DNA of 17,919 nucleotides, from positions 1 through 17,919 of the forward strand of contig JBHIAG010000040.1 of the NCBI GenBank assembly GCA_046758465.1, in the 5' to 3' direction. The DNA is from JBHIAG01 sp046758465 (GTDB taxonomy: Bacteria; Acidobacteriota; Terriglobia; Acidiferrales; 2-02-FULL-67-57). The position numbers and the translations under genes are program-made. How positions within the stretch are numbered: position 1 is the first letter of the stretch; each line of letters begins with the position of its first letter. Under the pieces are notes generated by a model. That model was not told the origin of the DNA, did not search any database, and saw only the letters and a program-made list of their open reading frames with translations. Shown here in pieces: positions 1 to 6,313 of this stretch.

Positions 1-418
1 AAACATTTCTAGGAAATTCAGTCGTGACGTGCCGCTGGGTCGTGTCGATGAAGTACAGTGTGGTGATGATTTCCCTTGGCGCGTTGCTTGGAGGGTAAGA
101 AACCATAGTCGCGACATCATCGATGTTGGCACTCTTCAGGATGTTAGAATCTGGATGTATCCCGCCAGCCAAAACCGAATTGATTATGCTTTTTAGGATT
201 GCAGCTGATTCAGACATCCTCGGGTCCGATAGGTCGAAGTTGAAAAGGACCTTGGCGTAGTAGTGCAAGACAAGACGGACGAACTCGGGTAATTGCAATT
301 GCGGATGGTGCCTAGAAAACGATACGAAATATGTGTGATCCTCATCCGTGACAATATGAGCACTGAGAAGTTTGAGCAATTTCGGTTGAAGGCCCAATAA
401 TCTCTTTAAGAACTCCAT
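1..418 (-). CDS. Partial CDS, unknown function (N-terminal 139 residues, runs off left edge)
   Basis: Reading the minus strand from the ATG at 418 gives 139 codons without a stop up to the window edge, so the 3' end is missing. The protein begins MEFLKRLLGLQPKLLKLL and later contains HHPQLQLPEFVRLVLHYYAKV. It has no signal peptide or membrane segment, and I recognise no family. AGGA lies about 10 nt before the ATG, an acceptable ribosome binding site. Codon use is visibly more AT-rich than in the neighbouring rph, as is also true of the orphan gene at 5763. The gene lies just beyond a duplicated rph 3' end (472-502), which fits an acquired segment next to rph. An open frame of this length in lower-GC DNA with a plausible start is good evidence of coding; the function is unknown. 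Confidence 0.6.
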   Translation of the reverse strand, partial: MEFLKRLLGLQPKLLKLLSAHIVTDEDHTYFVSFSRHHPQLQLPEFVRLVLHYYAKVLFNFDLSDPRMSESAAILKSIINSVLAGGIHPDSNILKSANIDDVATMVSYPPSNAPREIITTLYFIDTTQRHVTTEFPRNV

Positions 419-471
419 CGCGATTGCGTCCTATTGTGGCTTATTGGAAGCTAGGGCCTCCGAGTGAAGCA

Positions 472-502
472 GGTTAGGGTTGGGCGAAGTTGAGGTGGAG
501 GA
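472..502. repeat. 31-bp direct repeat, copy A (duplicate of rph 3' end)
   Basis: This is identical over 31 bp to 662-692 and differs in the bases immediately flanking both ends. The unit begins GGTTAGGGTTGGGCGAAG and includes the complement of the rph stop codon plus the last nine or so codons. Such duplications of a gene's 3' end are typical of attachment sites of integrated elements, but could also be a simple segmental duplication. Confidence 0.85.
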
Positions 503-659
503 TTTGCGACGGCGCATCATGGGTTTTGTCCCAGTGGCGGGAGCCACTGGGTTGAACTCTACCTGTAAAAAGCCTCCGCGCGACAGTTCGGTCGACACCA
601 ATTAGCAACTCTCCCTGCTGCGTGCGGGAAACAATCTCTGCATGCTGCTCTGGTGTCAT
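474..659 (-). pseudogene. 61-codon ORF, likely fusion remnant ending in a copy of the rph C-terminus
   Basis: The ORF starts MTPEQHAEIVSRTQQGELLIGVDR, which looks like a genuine protein N-terminus. Its last residues, LHLNFAQP, are identical to the end of RNase PH because the final codons lie in the 31-bp repeat copied from the rph 3' end. No Shine-Dalgarno sequence precedes the ATG. The middle part overlaps a perfect hairpin (530-551). I interpret it as the start of an unrelated gene cut off and joined to a duplicated rph tail, probably not functional. It could instead be a chance ORF created by the duplication. Confidence 0.3.
530..551. repeat. Perfect hairpin, member of an AGTGGC-N4-GCCACT palindrome family
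   Basis: A 9-bp perfect stem (CCCAGTGGC / GCCACTGGG) encloses the 4-nt loop GGGA. The core AGTGGC-N4-GCCACT recurs at 17664-17679, and a close variant GGTGGC-N4-GCCACC occurs at 5631-5646, always outside genes. No T-run follows on either strand, so a dispersed intergenic repeat is more likely than an intrinsic terminator. Confidence 0.6.
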
Positions 660-663
660 GGGG

Positions 664-1395
<732 letters not shown>

Positions 1396-1421
1396 AAAAC
1401 CTCCTCCCTAGCACGGGCGCG

Positions 1422-1430
1422 ATTATAGCA
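1422..1430 (-). promoter_or_regulatory. Extended -10 promoter for rph
   Basis: On the minus strand this reads TGCTATAAT, a perfect -10 hexamer with the TG extension, 27 nt before the rph GTG. It predicts a short 5' leader of about 20 nt carrying the ribosome binding site. No convincing -35 hexamer is seen, which is common with extended -10 promoters. Confidence 0.6.
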
Positions 1431-1440
1431 TTGGGATGGG

Positions 1441-1888
1441 GTCGCTGCGGGGCGGGGAGTTGCGGCAAGGCAGCCTGCGTGATGCGAGGCCCGTGATGCG
1501 AGGGTAGTGCGCCTTGACTGCGCTCGGGGCAAGTGGGCCGAGGGCAGCGACCTGAACTCCCCGCCCGCAGGCAGGGCCCGCTACCCGCCCCTTGCAGAGC
1601 GCCAGCCAGAAGGTCAGGGCTAAACCCTGACCCGCCAAAAGGGAGGAAGCCACGGGGGGAGGGGCCGGCAAAGCGTCCTGCGACACGCTTAGGGCAAGCA
1701 AGGCCTTGGCCTCCCCAGGGGGTAGCGGACTGGCCGGTATGGTGCCTCCATCAGAGGCTTTCCGTTTCGTTCCTGCTCCTTCCGTTCCGTTCCTGCCCCT
1801 TCCGTCGCCGAGACTCCACCGTGCTGCCCTCGTGAGTCCGGGGTGATTTTGACCCTGGGAGGATTTGTGTTGCGACTTTGCTCAGGAC
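1441..1888. other. Gene-free, structure-rich spacer between rph and ssrA
   Basis: I find no convincing gene here. Visible structure includes: arms near 1445-1461 and 1554-1569 (CTGCGGGGCGGGGAGTT versus the complement of AACTCCCCGCCCGCAG), which pair with one bulged base across a loop of about 90 nt; a competing pair GTCGCTG (1441) / CAGCGAC (about 1546); a 12-bp direct repeat CGTGATGCGAGG at 1478 and 1492; a perfect 8-bp hairpin GGTCAGGG-CTAAA-CCCTGACC at 1612-1632; and a 20-bp tandem repeat at 1761-1800. The conserved cores of RNase P RNA and SRP RNA are not recognisable. It may encode a structured RNA or simply be accumulated intergenic repeats. Confidence 0.4.
1761..1800. repeat. 20-bp tandem repeat, two copies plus a partial third
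   Basis: The units at 1761-1780 and 1781-1800 match at 18 of 20 positions, each of the form TCCGTT(T/C)CGTTCCTGC(T/C)CCT. A third partial copy begins at 1801 (TCCGTCG). It is pyrimidine-rich on the plus strand and lies in the gap between rph and ssrA. Confidence 0.7.
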
Positions 1889-1915
1889 AAATTTTTGTGT
1901 GGGCACAAAAAATTT
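1889..1915 (-). terminator. AT-rich hairpin at the 3' end of ssrA
   Basis: The arms AAATTTTTGTG and CACAAAAAATTT pair over about 11 bp with one bulged base and a small loop, immediately after the tmRNA acceptor stem. It may act as terminator or 3'-processing signal. It lacks the GC-rich stem followed by a U-run of a classic intrinsic terminator, so the role is tentative. Confidence 0.4.
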
Positions 1916-2263
1916 GGAGGCGGGGGGAGTCGAACCCCCGTCCGAGAAGTGTCACGACCAGAAGCCTACATACATATCCCGTTCTCGGGTTTCGCCTGTG
2001 CGCGTCAGGAACGGGCAAGAGCGCGCGCTGGCTAGCCTGATTGTTTTCGCCCGACACGCCGCAGGCGGAGACGCGTCGCGCTAGCCCGCTGGGTTGACGC
2101 CTTCATCCCATCGCGCGGGCACGACGGGGAAGACGCGCTGCTTATTTAAGCAGCGTAAGCCAACTGTTGGTTGGCAGTTATTGTTGGTCCACGCGCTTAC
2201 GGGCACGTGGGGCCCGGTATGCCTTCTGGTCATTCCGGCTTCCGTCGAAACCGTTTCGCCCCC
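1915..2263 (-). ncRNA. ssrA: tmRNA (transfer-messenger RNA)
   Basis: tmRNA rescues ribosomes stalled on mRNAs lacking a stop codon and tags the product for degradation. On the minus strand the 5' end GGGGGCGAAACGGTTTCGAC matches the conserved start of one-piece tmRNA. The 3' end carries a T-arm (GGGGG-TTCGACT-CCCCC) followed by CGCCTCC and discriminator A. The 5' GGGGGCG pairs with 3' CGCCTCC over 7 bp. The terminal CCA is not encoded, so it must be added after transcription. The tag frame runs from resume codon GCC (2175-2173) to TAA (2148-2146) and encodes ANQQLAYAA, ending in the usual small hydrophobic degron. The stop lies in a perfect hairpin CGCTGCTT-AAAT-AAGCAGCG, the expected helix 5. 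The inferred length is 349 nt. Confidence 0.96.
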
Positions 2264-2277
2264 GAAGAGGCAGTTCC

Positions 2278-2306
2278 AGCCTAGCACCGGGGCCGCGCGG
2301 CGTCAA
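2278..2306 (-). promoter_or_regulatory. Sigma70-type promoter of ssrA
   Basis: On the minus strand TTGACG (2306-2301) and TAGGCT (2283-2278) are separated by exactly 17 bp. The mature tmRNA 5' end is 14 nt beyond the -10, leaving a short leader for RNase P to remove. Confidence 0.85.
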
Positions 2307-2335
2307 GCCAGGCACGCCGGCTGTACTTTTACGTG

Positions 2336-2364
2336 TTGACACCTGTGGGCGCGTCCAAGATAAT
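2336..2364 (+). promoter_or_regulatory. Sigma70-type promoter for the gene at 2403
   Basis: A perfect TTGACA (2336-2341) and GATAAT (2359-2364) are separated by 17 bp. It lies divergently from the ssrA promoter and about 38 nt before the start codon at 2403. It probably also serves the transglycosylase gene downstream. Confidence 0.8.
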
Positions 2365-2402
2365 TTTGGAAAGTCGTTGCAGCAGCCTCAGGAGGGCTAC
2401 GA

Positions 2403-3167
2403 ATGGCGAACGATGCGCGACAGGTGTTGGAGCAGGCATTGACCCAAGCGATAGCCAGCATTCAGCGGCAGCTCGGCGAGGTACAAAATTCCTATGACGC
2501 GGTGCAGCGTGCCCTGCAAGAAAGTTCCGGTGATCGCCTGGGCGCGCTGTTGCCTGCTTTGCTGCAACTCGAGGCTACGGGCGCAGCGTTGGCCGCGTCG
2601 ATTGAAGCGGTGTTGCGATTTGCGGGCAGTTCGCTGCGCTGGATGAGTGCACCGCCTGTGGCGGCATCCGCCGCAGCGCCGAGTGTTGTCGCGGAGCCCC
2701 CACCGCCCGCGGCGGCCCCTGCGGCCGAACCTGAGGTCGAGGAAGTCGAAGCGGCCGCAGCGGTTGAAGCTGCGCCCGCAGCAGCGCCAGCGGCGGAAGC
2801 GCCGCCCGCCGCGGCGCCAGCGGTGGAAGCGCCGCCCCCAACGCGGCGCCTCAGCGAAGTAGAAATCGCCCAGCTCCCGGATGAGCTCAGACAGCTCCAC
2901 AAGAAGGCGAAGCGGTTTGCCCGCGTCACCGTGCAAGAGTTTGTGATGTACAAGAAGGACGAGGTGGAGAAAGGCCGCACCGATAAAGACCTCTACGAGC
3001 GATTCCGCGATGAGATTGACAAAAGCAAGGCTCTCTACGACCAGCGCTTCGTCAAAATTGCCGAGCACAACATCGACTACCTCTATGAAGAAATGGTCCG
3101 CGTGCTGGCCAAGGACGACCCCAGCGCGCTCGGTAAATATCCCCACCCGGTTCCGCCGCGTGACTGA
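2403..3167 (+). CDS. Conserved protein with Ala/Pro-rich linker and charged helical C-terminal domain
   Basis: The start ATG has an AGGAGG ribosome binding site 7 nt upstream and a strong promoter. The 254-residue product has three parts. Residues 1-80 are helical, with no signal peptide. Residues 83-147 form a low-complexity linker of Ala, Pro and Glu (repeats such as AAPAAEAPPAAAPAVEAPPP). Residues about 158-250 are a highly charged helical domain (HKKAKRFARVTVQEFVMYKK, then GRTDKDLYERFRDEIDKSKALYDQRF). I associate this last domain with uncharacterised acidobacterial and deltaproteobacterial proteins, where it often sits at the C-terminus behind a linker. No enzymatic motif is visible; a scaffold or regulatory role is only a guess. 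The transglycosylase gene follows after 60 bp and may share the transcript. Confidence 0.9.
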   Translation: MANDARQVLEQALTQAIASIQRQLGEVQNSYDAVQRALQESSGDRLGALLPALLQLEATGAALAASIEAVLRFAGSSLRWMSAPPVAASAAAPSVVAEPPPPAAAPAAEPEVEEVEAAAAVEAAPAAAPAAEAPPAAAPAVEAPPPTRRLSEVEIAQLPDELRQLHKKAKRFARVTVQEFVMYKKDEVEKGRTDKDLYERFRDEIDKSKALYDQRFVKIAEHNIDYLYEEMVRVLAKDDPSALGKYPHPVPPRD

Positions 3168-3227
3168 TCTCTGCCGGTCAAGCCCCGGGATGAATTTTCC
3201 CCGCCGCGTTTGCCGCCCCCAGAGCTG

Positions 3228-5399
3228 ATGCGACGAACCTGCTGGCTTCTCTTCAGCGTCCTCTTAGTGCTCGCTCCGCTCGCTGGAGCCGAGGAAGAGA
3301 AGGACGCTGCCGCACAACTCGCCCGCACCGCACAAGCGCTCGGCGCACGCCCGAGCCCTCAGGCCTATCAACGCCTTGAACTCTTTGCCGAGCAACACCG
3401 CGGCACGGAGCCGGGGGCGCAGGCAGCGCTGCGGCTCGGTTGGGCGGACTTTGAGAAGCAACGCTGGGAGCGCGCCGAGCAGCATTTCATTCACGCCGCC
3501 GCCAGCCGACTCTTGGGCGACTATGGGCGCTTCTACCGGGCCCAAACACAACGCCGCCGTGGTGCGCTTGAGCGAGCGTTTGCGAGCCTGGCGGAACTCC
3601 GCCGCCACCATCCCGACAGTCCTCTCGCGCAAGCCGCTGTGGTCGCGCAGGCCACCCTGCTGGTCGAACTCGGGCACGCGCCCCAGGCCAGTGCCTTGCT
3701 CACGCACCAGCCGGATTGGCAGCGCCGCCCCGCCTTGCTGCTTGCGCTGGCAGAGGCACAGGCGGCGGCCGGCGAAACCGAGCCAGCAGTCGAGACTTTG
3801 CACCGCCTCTACTATGAATTCCCTCTGAGTCCCGAAGCCGAGCCTGCCAACCAACGCTTGAGCCAGCTCCGCCCGCAGCTCGGCACCCGCTATCTCAAAC
3901 CCAGCGAAGCGCTCCGGCGCAGGCGGGCTGACCTCCTCTGGGCCGCGCGCGCCTATCAGGGGGCACGCTCCGCCTACGTCGATTTGAGTGTGCGGGCCAG
4001 TGAACCTACCCGGCGGCGCGCTCGCCTGCGCGCTGCCCTCGCCCTCTACCGCTTGGGCGGTGGCCGCCGTGCCTGTGCCGAACTGGAAGCCATCCGCGAT
4101 GTTGACTCGGAACTCGAAGCCCCCTGGCGTGCTGCTCGCGCCCGGTGTCGGCTCCGCGCCCATGACCTCGGGGGATTCGAGCATGAACTGGAACCCCTCC
4201 GAACCCGCTTCGGCACTTCGCGCTGGTATGCGCAGGCGTTGTTCGCGGCCGGCAACTACTTCTTCGCCAGCGATGAGCTCACCGGGGCCGCGGATCACTT
4301 CCAGCGTCTGCTTGAACGCTTCCCCCGGAGCGAGTGGGCGCCCGAGGCGCAGTGGAAACTCGCCTGGATCGCTTACCTCGAAAAGGATACGGCGCGCGCC
4401 GCCCGGCGAATGGAAGAACACCTTGCACGGTTTCCGCACTCGGCCTTTACTCCCCGGGCGCTCTACTGGCGCGCACGCATCGCTCACCGCCGGGGCGAAG
4501 TGAGCGTGGCCGCACGCCTCGCGGAGCTGCTCCGGTCATACTTCCCGCGGCATTACTTGGGTCAACAGCTCGAGCAGGCGGAATGGGCACAAGCCCATGG
4601 AGGCTCCGGTGATGGTGAGGAGAGTCCGGCGGCCCTGCCGGCGTGGGTCGAAAGGATTCGTCTCGCGCGCCCCGTCCCGAAGACGCCGTCCGTACCGCCG
4701 CACTTCATGCGACTTTTGGAACGCGCCCGAGCCCTGGAGCAACTCGGCTTGGCGGAGTTTGCCGCCGAGGAAGCGGCACTCGTGCTGAAAAAATCATCCC
4801 ACCCGCAAGCCTACCTGATTCGCGCGCGCACAGCCTTTGCCTTGAATCAGTACCCCCAGGCCGGCGAATGGGTGCGTCGCGGATTCCCGGACTACTTGGA
4901 CCTAGCGCTCGACGCCCTCCCGCGCGCCACCTGGGAACTGCTCTTCCCGCGGCTCTATTGGAAGTCCATCCGGCGCCACGCCCGCCGCTACAAGCTCGAC
5001 CCCTATCTTGTGGCGGCCGTGATCCGCCAGGAGTCTCGCTTTGAGCGCGAGGCCGTCTCCTCGGCCGGCGCGCGCGGCCTGATGCAGTTGATGCCGCGAA
5101 CGGCTCGCCGCCTGGCTCGTGTCCGCCGCCTGAATCCAGACCGGCTCTTCCAGCCCGACTTCAACGTGCGTCTCGGCACGCGCTTCTTGCGCGAGCTGCA
5201 CAGACGTTTCAAGGGCCAACTGGAACTGATGGTCGCCGCCTACAACGCCGGCGGAACCCGCGTCACTCAGTGGCACCGCCGCCGCACCTGGAGCGAGCCC
5301 GCCGAGTTTGTCGAAAGCATCCCCACCGAGCAGACCCGCAACTTCGTCTACCTCGTCCTGCGCAACTATCAGTTCTACCGCGACCTTTACGCCAACTAG
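3228..5399 (+). CDS. Soluble-type lytic murein transglycosylase (Slt family) with TPR-like superhelix
   Basis: The enzyme cleaves peptidoglycan between MurNAc and GlcNAc, forming 1,6-anhydroMurNAc, in the periplasm. The ATG at 3228 gives a textbook signal peptide (MRRTCWLLFSVLLVLAPLAG-A) and 723 residues. A TTG at 3210 in frame would add six residues before the basic n-region and has no ribosome binding site. Residues about 30-560 are helical TPR-like repeats (for example FERFPRSEWAPEAQWKLAWI), as in the U-shaped domain of Slt70. Residues about 585-715 form the SLT domain: catalytic Glu is E602 in VIRQESRFE, followed by SSAGARGLMQLMPRTA, then VAAYNAGG, then SIPTEQTRNFVYLVLRNY. It is longer than mature E. 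coli Slt70. Its stop codon lies inside an inverted repeat (5396-5407 / 5513-5524). Confidence 0.95.
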   Translation: MRRTCWLLFSVLLVLAPLAGAEEEKDAAAQLARTAQALGARPSPQAYQRLELFAEQHRGTEPGAQAALRLGWADFEKQRWERAEQHFIHAAASRLLGDYGRFYRAQTQRRRGALERAFASLAELRRHHPDSPLAQAAVVAQATLLVELGHAPQASALLTHQPDWQRRPALLLALAEAQAAAGETEPAVETLHRLYYEFPLSPEAEPANQRLSQLRPQLGTRYLKPSEALRRRRADLLWAARAYQGARSAYVDLSVRASEPTRRRARLRAALALYRLGGGRRACAELEAIRDVDSELEAPWRAARARCRLRAHDLGGFEHELEPLRTRFGTSRWYAQALFAAGNYFFASDELTGAADHFQRLLERFPRSEWAPEAQWKLAWIAYLEKDTARAARRMEEHLARFPHSAFTPRALYWRARIAHRRGEVSVAARLAELLRSYFPRHYLGQQLEQAEWAQAHGGSGDGEESPAALPAWVERIRLARPVPKTPSVPPHFMRLLERARALEQLGLAEFAAEEAALVLKKSSHPQAYLIRARTAFALNQYPQAGEWVRRGFPDYLDLALDALPRATWELLFPRLYWKSIRRHARRYKLDPYLVAAVIRQESRFEREAVSSAGARGLMQLMPRTARRLARVRRLNPDRLFQPDFNVRLGTRFLRELHRRFKGQLELMVAAYNAGGTRVTQWHRRRTWSEPAEFVESIPTEQTRNFVYLVLRNYQFYRDLYAN

Positions 5400-5524
5400 C
5401 CACAGAGCCACAGAGGCACGTTTGGGTAGGGCAAGGGCTTGCCCCTTGCCGCTTCCGGCAGTCCTTAGGTTCTTGTGCTCTGTGGCTTTGTGCCTGCCTG
5501 CCGCAGGCGGGCCTCTGTGGCTAG
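5396..5524. repeat. Inverted repeat with CCACAGAG words, spanning the slt stop codon
   Basis: The left arm 5396-5407 is the exact reverse complement of 5513-5524 (12 bp). The word GCCACAGAGGC at 5407-5417 is also the reverse complement of 5511-5521, and CTCTGTGGC recurs at 5479-5487. The left arm overlaps the TAG stop of the transglycosylase. Confidence 0.65.
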
Positions 5525-5619
5525 CTGCTTGTTTGTGCTCAGTCTATCCTCTCCCCAGCTTGGAAGAGGTGCGGAGTTTACCCGTCCGGGCACCCGCGCG
5601 CTAGGCGCCTCGTTCCACT

Positions 5620-5684
5620 GCGCCGAGCCCGGTGGCACCTGCCACCGGGCCTGTTCCCCAGGCGGGTGCCTGGGGGCTCGGCGC
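5620..5684. repeat. Compound palindrome: two hairpins inside a closing stem
   Basis: The outer arms GCGCCGAGC (5620-5628) and GCTCGGCGC (5676-5684) are perfectly complementary. Between them lie a hairpin with a 10-bp potential stem and loop ACCT (5627-5650, core GGTGGC-ACCT-GCCACC) and an 8-bp hairpin CCCCAGGC-GGGT-GCCTGGGG (5656-5675). The outer and inner stems compete for a few bases at the junction. Together they can form a three-way junction in RNA or a branched cruciform in single-stranded DNA. Confidence 0.7.
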
Positions 5685-5689
5685 TTGCC

Positions 5690-5719
5690 TTGCTCCGAGC
5701 TGACTAGGGACGGTAGACT
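5690..5719 (+). promoter_or_regulatory. Possible promoter for the gene at 5763
   Basis: TTGCTC (5690-5695) and TAGACT (5714-5719) are separated by 18 bp, 44 nt before the start codon. The match is moderate only. Confidence 0.3.
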
Positions 5720-5762
5720 GCTGTAGTTAGCAACTAATACAACGAGGCTGAGGAGAGTTGTA

Positions 5763-6191
5763 ATGTACATACGAGGTGACAAGGAAAAGCATATTGACAC
5801 GATCCGATACGAGATCGACATGCTTGACTTTTGTTACAGGAGAATCCCTAATATGGATAAGGCTCCAGATCGGGGAGATTGGAACGCTTTCCTAGAGTGT
5901 TTTCTTTTGCATTACCGCAATCTAATCGAGTTTTTTGGTGGGAACGCTGTGAGACGAGAAAAGGGCCCTTGCAAGAGAGACCTGTCAATTGTTAAGCCGG
6001 ACGATTGGGCCCCCAAAACCTTTGATCGTTCTCGGATTCCTAAGCTTACCTTAGAGAAGCTTTACAAGAATTACTGGGACGAAATTTCCAAATACTTGCA
6101 GCATTGCACGAAGCGCAGAGCAGAGCTCACAAGACAGTGGGAATATGTCGAGATGTACGAGAAACTGAACCCAACTTTAGTAGCTTTCTAA
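5763..6191 (+). CDS. Orphan small protein, unknown function, possibly HEPN-like
   Basis: The product has 142 residues and starts at an ATG with AGGAG 7 nt upstream. It is soluble and mostly helical, with no signal peptide. The segment AFLECFLLHYRNLIEFF (residues 42-58, including H50 and R52) resembles the helix of small helical proteins related to HEPN or nucleotidyltransferase-partner families, but I do not see a certain RxxxxH motif, so this is speculation. Base composition is distinctly lower in GC than the flanking slt and aminotransferase genes. Preceded by palindrome-rich DNA, the gene looks horizontally acquired. No partner gene (such as a toxin or antitoxin) is recognisable beside it. 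It is probably a real gene, given its start signals and length; its function is unknown. Confidence 0.75.
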   Translation: MYIRGDKEKHIDTIRYEIDMLDFCYRRIPNMDKAPDRGDWNAFLECFLLHYRNLIEFFGGNAVRREKGPCKRDLSIVKPDDWAPKTFDRSRIPKLTLEKLYKNYWDEISKYLQHCTKRRAELTRQWEYVEMYEKLNPTLVAF

Positions 6192-6233
6192 CAAGCAGTT
6201 GACCTGAATCGCCTCGAGCGAGGAGGGGTTACA

Positions 6234-6305
6234 GTGAGAAAGGTTGGTTCCGCGGACGCATCTACGGAAACCGTGACTCGGATTGGCGGAATCGATCTAA
6301 GCTGA
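6234..6305 (+). CDS. 23-codon leader ORF upstream of aminotransferase
   Basis: A GTG start has a near-ideal AGGAGG 7 nt upstream (6221-6226). It opens a frame of 23 sense codons (MRKVGSADASTETVTRIGG...) ending in TGA at 6303-6305, 8 nt before the ATG at 6314. The aminotransferase itself has only a weak ribosome binding site, so ribosomes ending here may re-initiate downstream. The peptide has no run of one amino acid that would suggest attenuation. The frame could be a chance event, but the Shine-Dalgarno sequence is the best in the neighbourhood. Confidence 0.35.
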   Translation: MRKVGSADASTETVTRIGGIDLS

Positions 6306-6313
6306 GCGGGACA

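Larger units (their letters stand above)
5400..5762. other. Palindrome-rich intergenic region
   Basis: No gene is supported here. The stretch is crowded with dyads: a 12-bp perfect inverted repeat CTAGCCACAGAG (5396-5407, 5513-5524) with extra GCCACAGAG-type words between the arms; an 8-bp hairpin GGCAAGGG/CCCTTGCC at 5430-5450; a CCTGCC-GCA-GGCGGG hairpin near 5496-5511; and the compound structure at 5620-5684. These may terminate slt transcription or be dispersed repeat elements. The region separates high-GC slt from the lower-GC gene at 5763. Confidence 0.6.

Noticed and set aside
1843..2339. Several short plus- and minus-strand ORFs over the ssrA locus
   Set aside because: They lie on the tmRNA gene, whose ends, tag and promoter are clear.
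3264..4487. 407-codon minus-strand ORF opposite the transglycosylase gene
   Set aside because: It is fully antisense to a CDS with signal peptide and SLT catalytic domain, with no recognisable motif or ribosome binding site.
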